DNA from: Ferrovibrio sp035304305
GTDB taxonomy: Bacteria > Pseudomonadota > Alphaproteobacteria > Ferrovibrionales > Ferrovibrionaceae
DNA length: 64,000 bases
NCBI RefSeq assembly: GCF_035304305.1
Contig: NZ_DATGQG010000072.1
Location: forward strand, 29,985 to 93,984
Reading direction: 5' to 3'
The notes under the pieces are model-generated. The model was not told the origin of the DNA, ran no database searches, and worked only from the letters and a program-made list of their open reading frames with translations. Positions 60,582 to 64,000 of the stretch are shown one piece after another (positions within the stretch are counted from its first letter, which is position 1; each line of letters starts with the position of its first letter). Both the position numbers and the translations under genes were made by a program.

Positions 60582-62134
60582 CACAGGACGACCTCGATCA
60601 GCATGGGTCCGGCATGCCGGTTCGCGCTGCGGAAGGCCGTGTTGAAGCCGGCCATGTCGTCCACGCGGACAGCTTCCACGCCCATGCCCTGGGCCAGCTT
60701 CACCCAGTCGAGGGTCGGGTTCTCCAGGCTCAGCATGTCGAGCAGCGCCGGCCCGGGATTGCCGGCGCCCACCTTGGCCAGTTCGTGCCGCAGGATCGCA
60801 TAGGAGCGGTTGGCGAAGACCACGGTGGTGACGTCCAGCTGCTCGCGCGCCTGCGTCCACAAAGCCTGCAGCGTGTACATCGCGGATCCGTCGCCCTCGA
60901 GGCAGATCACGCGCCTGCCGGGCTGCGCGACCGCACAGCCGGTTGCCAGTGGTGGCCCGTAGCCGATGGAGCCGCCCATATTCTGAAGCCAGTCATGGGG
61001 TGCGGCGAAGCGGGTGGCGGGCGTGAAGCTCCGGCCGCTGGTGAGGGCCTCGTCCACGACGATCGCCCCCTCGGGCAGAAGCGCGCCGATGGAGCGGCCC
61101 AGGGCTTCGAGAGACAATGCGCCGGTGGCGGGCTCGGGGGCCGGGCCCTGTTCCTGCGGCAGGGGAGATGCTTCCAGCCCCAGCGCATTGAGGACGGCGC
61201 GGATGGCTTCCTCCGGATTCTGATCGGCGCGGCTGAGGCAGTGGATGCGGCAATCCGGCGGCGTCAGGACACTGGGCCGGTCCGGATAGGCAAAGAAGGC
61301 GACGGGCGCCTTGGCACCGACGAGCAGGAGTTGCCGGGTGCCGGCCAGCGCGGCGATCGCCTGATCGATCGGGAAGGGCAGGCGCTCGGGCTCGACCCTG
61401 CCGGCGCCGCGCTCGATCCTCGGATTGGTGGTCTGGGCCATCAGCCGGGCGCCGGTTTCGGCCGCCAGCCGGCCTGCCAGCCCCAAAGTCGGCTCCTGCA
61501 CCGCTTCACCGGCCAGCAGGATGACCGTCCCGGCCGGATCGCGCAGCATTTCGGCGGCCGTGTCCACTGCCGAGCCGTCCAGCGCGGCGTAACCGTCCGG
61601 CCGGGGAATCACGGGAGGCGTGAAGTCATCGCCAATGTCGTTCCAGGCCGTGTCGGCAGGAAGGATGAGGCAGGTAACGCCTCCCGGACGGGTTCTGGCC
61701 GCGGCAACCGCCGCGGCACCGTCCGCTGCCACCTGTTCTGCCGAAGCCGAGGTACGGACCCATGAGCAGAAGGGACGGGCGGCGCCTTCGATGTCGGAGG
61801 TGAGCGGTGCGTCAAACCGGCGGTGAAAGGTGGCATGATCGCCGACGATATTCACCACCGGCATGCCCGCGCGGCCGGCGTTGTGCAGATTGGACAATCC
61901 GTTGACGAGACCGGGACCGAGATGCAGCAGGGTTGAGGCCGGCTGGCCGGTCATCCGGGCATAACCATCCGCTGCACCGGTCGCGACATTCTCGTGCAGC
62001 ACCAGAATCGACCGCATCCCCGATACGCGGTCGAGCGCCGCCAGGAAGTGCATTTCCGAAGTACCGGGATTGGCGAAACAGGTGGTCACGCCGTTTGCTA
62101 CCAGCGTGCGGACCAGGGCCTCGGCGCCGTTCAT
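60581..62134 (-). CDS. ThDP-dependent enzyme, acetolactate synthase/benzoylformate decarboxylase-like
   Basis: 517 residues. Catalytic Glu E48 in VLHENVATGAADGYARM, pyrophosphate-domain motif GDGSAMYTLQALWTQAREQL ending at N of FANRSY. It is shorter than AHAS (about 560) and has no regulatory subunit gene nearby, which fits a decarboxylase or carboligase of 2-keto acids better than branched-chain amino-acid synthesis. Start overlaps the aminotransferase stop (ATGA). Confidence 0.87.
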   Translation of the reverse strand: MNGAEALVRTLVANGVTTCFANPGTSEMHFLAALDRVSGMRSILVLHENVATGAADGYARMTGQPASTLLHLGPGLVNGLSNLHNAGRAGMPVVNIVGDHATFHRRFDAPLTSDIEGAARPFCSWVRTSASAEQVAADGAAAVAAARTRPGGVTCLILPADTAWNDIGDDFTPPVIPRPDGYAALDGSAVDTAAEMLRDPAGTVILLAGEAVQEPTLGLAGRLAAETGARLMAQTTNPRIERGAGRVEPERLPFPIDQAIAALAGTRQLLLVGAKAPVAFFAYPDRPSVLTPPDCRIHCLSRADQNPEEAIRAVLNALGLEASPLPQEQGPAPEPATGALSLEALGRSIGALLPEGAIVVDEALTSGRSFTPATRFAAPHDWLQNMGGSIGYGPPLATGCAVAQPGRRVICLEGDGSAMYTLQALWTQAREQLDVTTVVFANRSYAILRHELAKVGAGNPGPALLDMLSLENPTLDWVKLAQGMGVEAVRVDDMAGFNTAFRSANRHAGPMLIEVVL

Positions 62135-63324
62135 GAATTTGCTGCCAGTTTGCTGATGGGGAGAGAGTTACAGAAGGAAACGATCCGGCGTGCGGCCTCC
62201 CGCAACGTGCCTTCCGGCGCGCCGAGCGATATGCGGACATGTCCGGTAGCACTGGTGCCGAAACCGTCACAGGGAAGCAGTGCCACACCGCCACGCGCGA
62301 GCAGCTTTGCGGCGAAGTCGCCAGCCGACAGGCCGGTACCCCGCACATCCAGGAGCAGGAACATGCCGCCCTGGGGCGCCAGCGGGCGACATCCCGGTGT
62401 ATTCTTTAAGGCATCCCGGAGGATCGCCGCGCGATGCGCGTAGGTGTCGCGCATCGCGGCGATTTCGGGAAATTCCGATGTCACCGCTGTCAGTGCGCCC
62501 GCCTGAACGAAGGGTGGGCCTCCATACTGGCCTGCCAGAAGAACTCCCTGCAGGCGCTGGATCAGTTCCTCCGGACCGACGATCCAGCCCAGACGGAAAC
62601 CCGGCATGGAATGCGATTTGGACAGACTGCTCACCACAACGCGGGTGGGAAGTCCGGCCAGCGACCAGGCGCTGGCATGCGCGCGGCCAAAGGACAGGTC
62701 GGCATAGACTTCGTCCGAGAGCAGCCAGATCCCGTGCCTCCGGCAGATCTCGCCCAGGGCGGCTACAGCCTCGCGGTCATAGACGGCCCCGGTCGGATTG
62801 TTCGGAGAGTTGATCCAGATGACGCGCGTGCGCGGCGTGATGGCCCGGGCAATGATGTCGACATCGAGCTGGAAACCCGTATCGGGCGGCAGGGGTACCG
62901 GAACCAGCGAGGCGCCGCTTGCGGCCACGACGCCGGGATAGGTGGCATACATCGGTTCCGGGACGAGTACCTCGTCTCCCGCCTGCGCCATGGCGAGCAT
63001 CGCGAAAAACAGGCCGCCCTGTGCCCCGGCGGTGACGGCAATGTTGCCGGGGGTGCAGGGCGTGCCGGTCTGCCGTTCCATCCGTCGGGCCAGCGCGGCG
63101 CGAAGTTCGTGCGTGCCGAGGATCGGCGCATACTTGGTCTGGCCCTGGCGCAGGGCCTCTGCGGTGGCTTCTATGACAGCGGAGGGTGCGGGCTGATCGG
63201 GGGTTCCCACCGTGAGCAGGATGACGTCCTCGCCGGCATTCTGGCGCCGGACAGCCTCGTAGTGAACGTTCCAGGTGCCACCGGCCTGCCCCGAAAGGCG
63301 GTTTGCAAGCGACGAAAAATTCAT
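62131..63324 (-). CDS. class I/II PLP-dependent aminotransferase
   Basis: 397 residues from the ATG at 63324; a GTG nine codons upstream is possible but lacks family-like sequence. Fold type I: TVGTPDQPAPSAVIEA, YAPILGTHELRAALA, INSPNNPTGAVYD with the conserved NPTG, SDEVYADLSF, and PLP-binding K236 in SSLSKSHSMPGFRLG. Moves an amino group from an amine donor to a 2-keto acid. First gene of the five-gene minus-strand operon; the structured stretch at 63415-63462 lies in its upstream region. Confidence 0.92.
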   Translation of the reverse strand: MNFSSLANRLSGQAGGTWNVHYEAVRRQNAGEDVILLTVGTPDQPAPSAVIEATAEALRQGQTKYAPILGTHELRAALARRMERQTGTPCTPGNIAVTAGAQGGLFFAMLAMAQAGDEVLVPEPMYATYPGVVAASGASLVPVPLPPDTGFQLDVDIIARAITPRTRVIWINSPNNPTGAVYDREAVAALGEICRRHGIWLLSDEVYADLSFGRAHASAWSLAGLPTRVVVSSLSKSHSMPGFRLGWIVGPEELIQRLQGVLLAGQYGGPPFVQAGALTAVTSEFPEIAAMRDTYAHRAAILRDALKNTPGCRPLAPQGGMFLLLDVRGTGLSAGDFAAKLLARGGVALLPCDGFGTSATGHVRISLGAPEGTLREAARRIVSFCNSLPISKLAANS

Positions 63325-63802
63325 GAATGGCCCTGCCGGCTGCTTCCCCACGAATCAGCAGTCTTGCGCTTTTGCAGGCGGCAGTAAAATTCATAAGGGC
63401 GGAAACTTCATTCTTGCCGGTTATGAACCCCGATGCCCGTTGACCGGCATCCATAGCCGGCAGGCCGCGCCTAAAAGTGGTGGTGGCGGGCGTCAGTCCC
63501 TCATCTGCGGGAAGAGATGCGTCAAGTACCGACGAAGCAGCAATGCGGACATGTCGGTCTACCCACGGCCCCGGCGGGCGGATCGAGCAATGCGCATATC
63601 ATGCGGGATCGGCATAGCGGATCAGGCTGGTCGGCTTCCTCCCGCCCTTTGCCGCTTCTCCAATCCGCAAAAAAGGGCCGGTAGCACGCTGCAGAAAAAC
63701 ATAACCTGCCGGAATGACAAGCGCCCTCGTTTGAATTTTACAGTGAGTTCTTTTAAGCCAATCATCGGCGCGCACGGAGAATAACTCCAGGGGAGAGAAA
63801 TT
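63325..63802. other. 478-base divergent intergenic region
   Basis: No gene is credible here: short frames lack codon bias and start signals. It separates the minus-strand catabolic operon from the plus-strand binding-protein gene and must hold both promoters, but I see no convincing -35/-10 pair. It contains the nested stem-loop at 63415-63462 and becomes AT-rich toward the right end. Confidence 0.6.
63415..63462 (-). promoter_or_regulatory. nested stem-loop in operon leader region
   Basis: Outer arms TGCCGGTTATG (63415-63425) and CATAGCCGGCA (63452-63462) pair over 11 bp with one G-T; an inner GATGCC/GGCATC stem (63432-63437 with 63446-63451, 8-base loop) stacks directly on it, leaving a 6-base bulge on one side. 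It lies 91-138 bases upstream of the aminotransferase start. A leader RNA element or an operator are both possible. Confidence 0.4.
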
Positions 63803-64000
63803 ATGGTGAAAGTTTCAACCGGCATTGCGGCGGCATTTTTCGCGCTCGGCTTTGCCGCTCAGGCCAACGCTGCCGACGAACTGGTTCATGCGACATGGGG
63901 CGGTGGCGGCGCCGCCACCACCCGCACGGCCTACGCCGAACCCTTCACCGCGGCCACCAAGATCCCGGTCAAGATCGCCGAAGTGCCCAATACGGCCGGT
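63803..64000 (+). CDS. PotD-like extracellular solute-binding protein, 3'-truncated
   Basis: First 66 residues only; the frame is open at the window edge. GGGGAGAG precedes the ATG at 63803. A signal peptide (STGIAAAFFALGFAAQANAAD) is followed by ELVHATWGGGGAATTRTAY and FTAATKIPVKIAEVP, the start typical of polyamine/spermidine-type family 1 binding proteins. Divergent from the catabolic operon, so it may import that pathway's substrate. Confidence 0.82.
   Translation, partial: MVKVSTGIAAAFFALGFAAQANAADELVHATWGGGGAATTRTAYAEPFTAATKIPVKIAEVPNTAG

Overview
The window is 64 kb of GC-rich chromosomal DNA with dense, often overlapping genes. It suggests a free-living, metabolically versatile alphaproteobacterium. 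The main pointers are a TAT-exported formate dehydrogenase operon with DUF3305/DUF3306 companions, a tripartite tricarboxylate transporter, an ScfR/RamB-type XRE regulator, and FNR/FixK-type palindromes. I cannot name a genus. I see no rRNA, tRNA, insertion sequence, prophage or CRISPR array.

Layout. 1-2.1 kb: the 3' part of pnp with a clear terminator. 2.1-4.3 kb: two secreted proteins (one ending in an MliC-like domain) and a hotdog thioesterase. 4.3-9.3 kb: tctCBA uptake operon with a terminator and a PAS histidine kinase upstream. 9.4-14.4 kb: a dGTPase, HCCA isomerase and cell-wall hydrolase run, then an SDR and an acyl-CoA ligase. 14.4-20.9 kb: an eight-gene formate dehydrogenase operon. 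21-24.4 kb: 3-methyladenine glycosylase, a hybrid histidine kinase and phnN. 24.4-42.5 kb: a low-oxygen/stress block with a REC protein, AceE-like E1, P-type ATPase, two tandem universal stress proteins, a Na/Ca exchanger, a PRPP-synthetase homologue, a beta-CASP RNase-like protein, an AMP-phosphorylase-like protein, acetate kinase, phosphoketolase and glucan phosphorylase. 42.5-47.6 kb: an apparent signalling operon (XRE regulator, REC-only protein, small membrane protein, SLC5-type histidine kinase). 47.7-52.9 kb: a five-gene branched-chain-type ABC importer. 53-56.7 kb: an FAD/NAD(P) protein, DUF4197, and a lower-GC Fe/2OG-oxygenase-like gene. 56.9-63.3 kb: a tightly overlapped catabolic operon (aminotransferase, ThDP enzyme, FAD oxidase, M81 and M14-like hydrolases). 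A divergent PotD-like binding protein runs off the right edge.

How it fits together. In the stress block two perfect FNR-type palindromes (32911-32924 and 37052-37065) sit in the two divergent promoter regions. For two genes the palindrome centre lies exactly 41.5 bp from the start predicted by a -10-like hexamer. The genes they flank suggest glucan phosphorolysis feeding phosphoketolase and acetate kinase for ATP under oxygen limitation, next to a route from RNA or AMP to ribose-1,5-bisphosphate and PRPP. Two ideas deserve most attention. One is this RNA/AMP-to-PRPP or energy module. The other is the XRE/REC/SLC5-kinase operon, in which the DNA-binding protein carries a segment that looks like a histidine-kinase phosphoacceptor helix.
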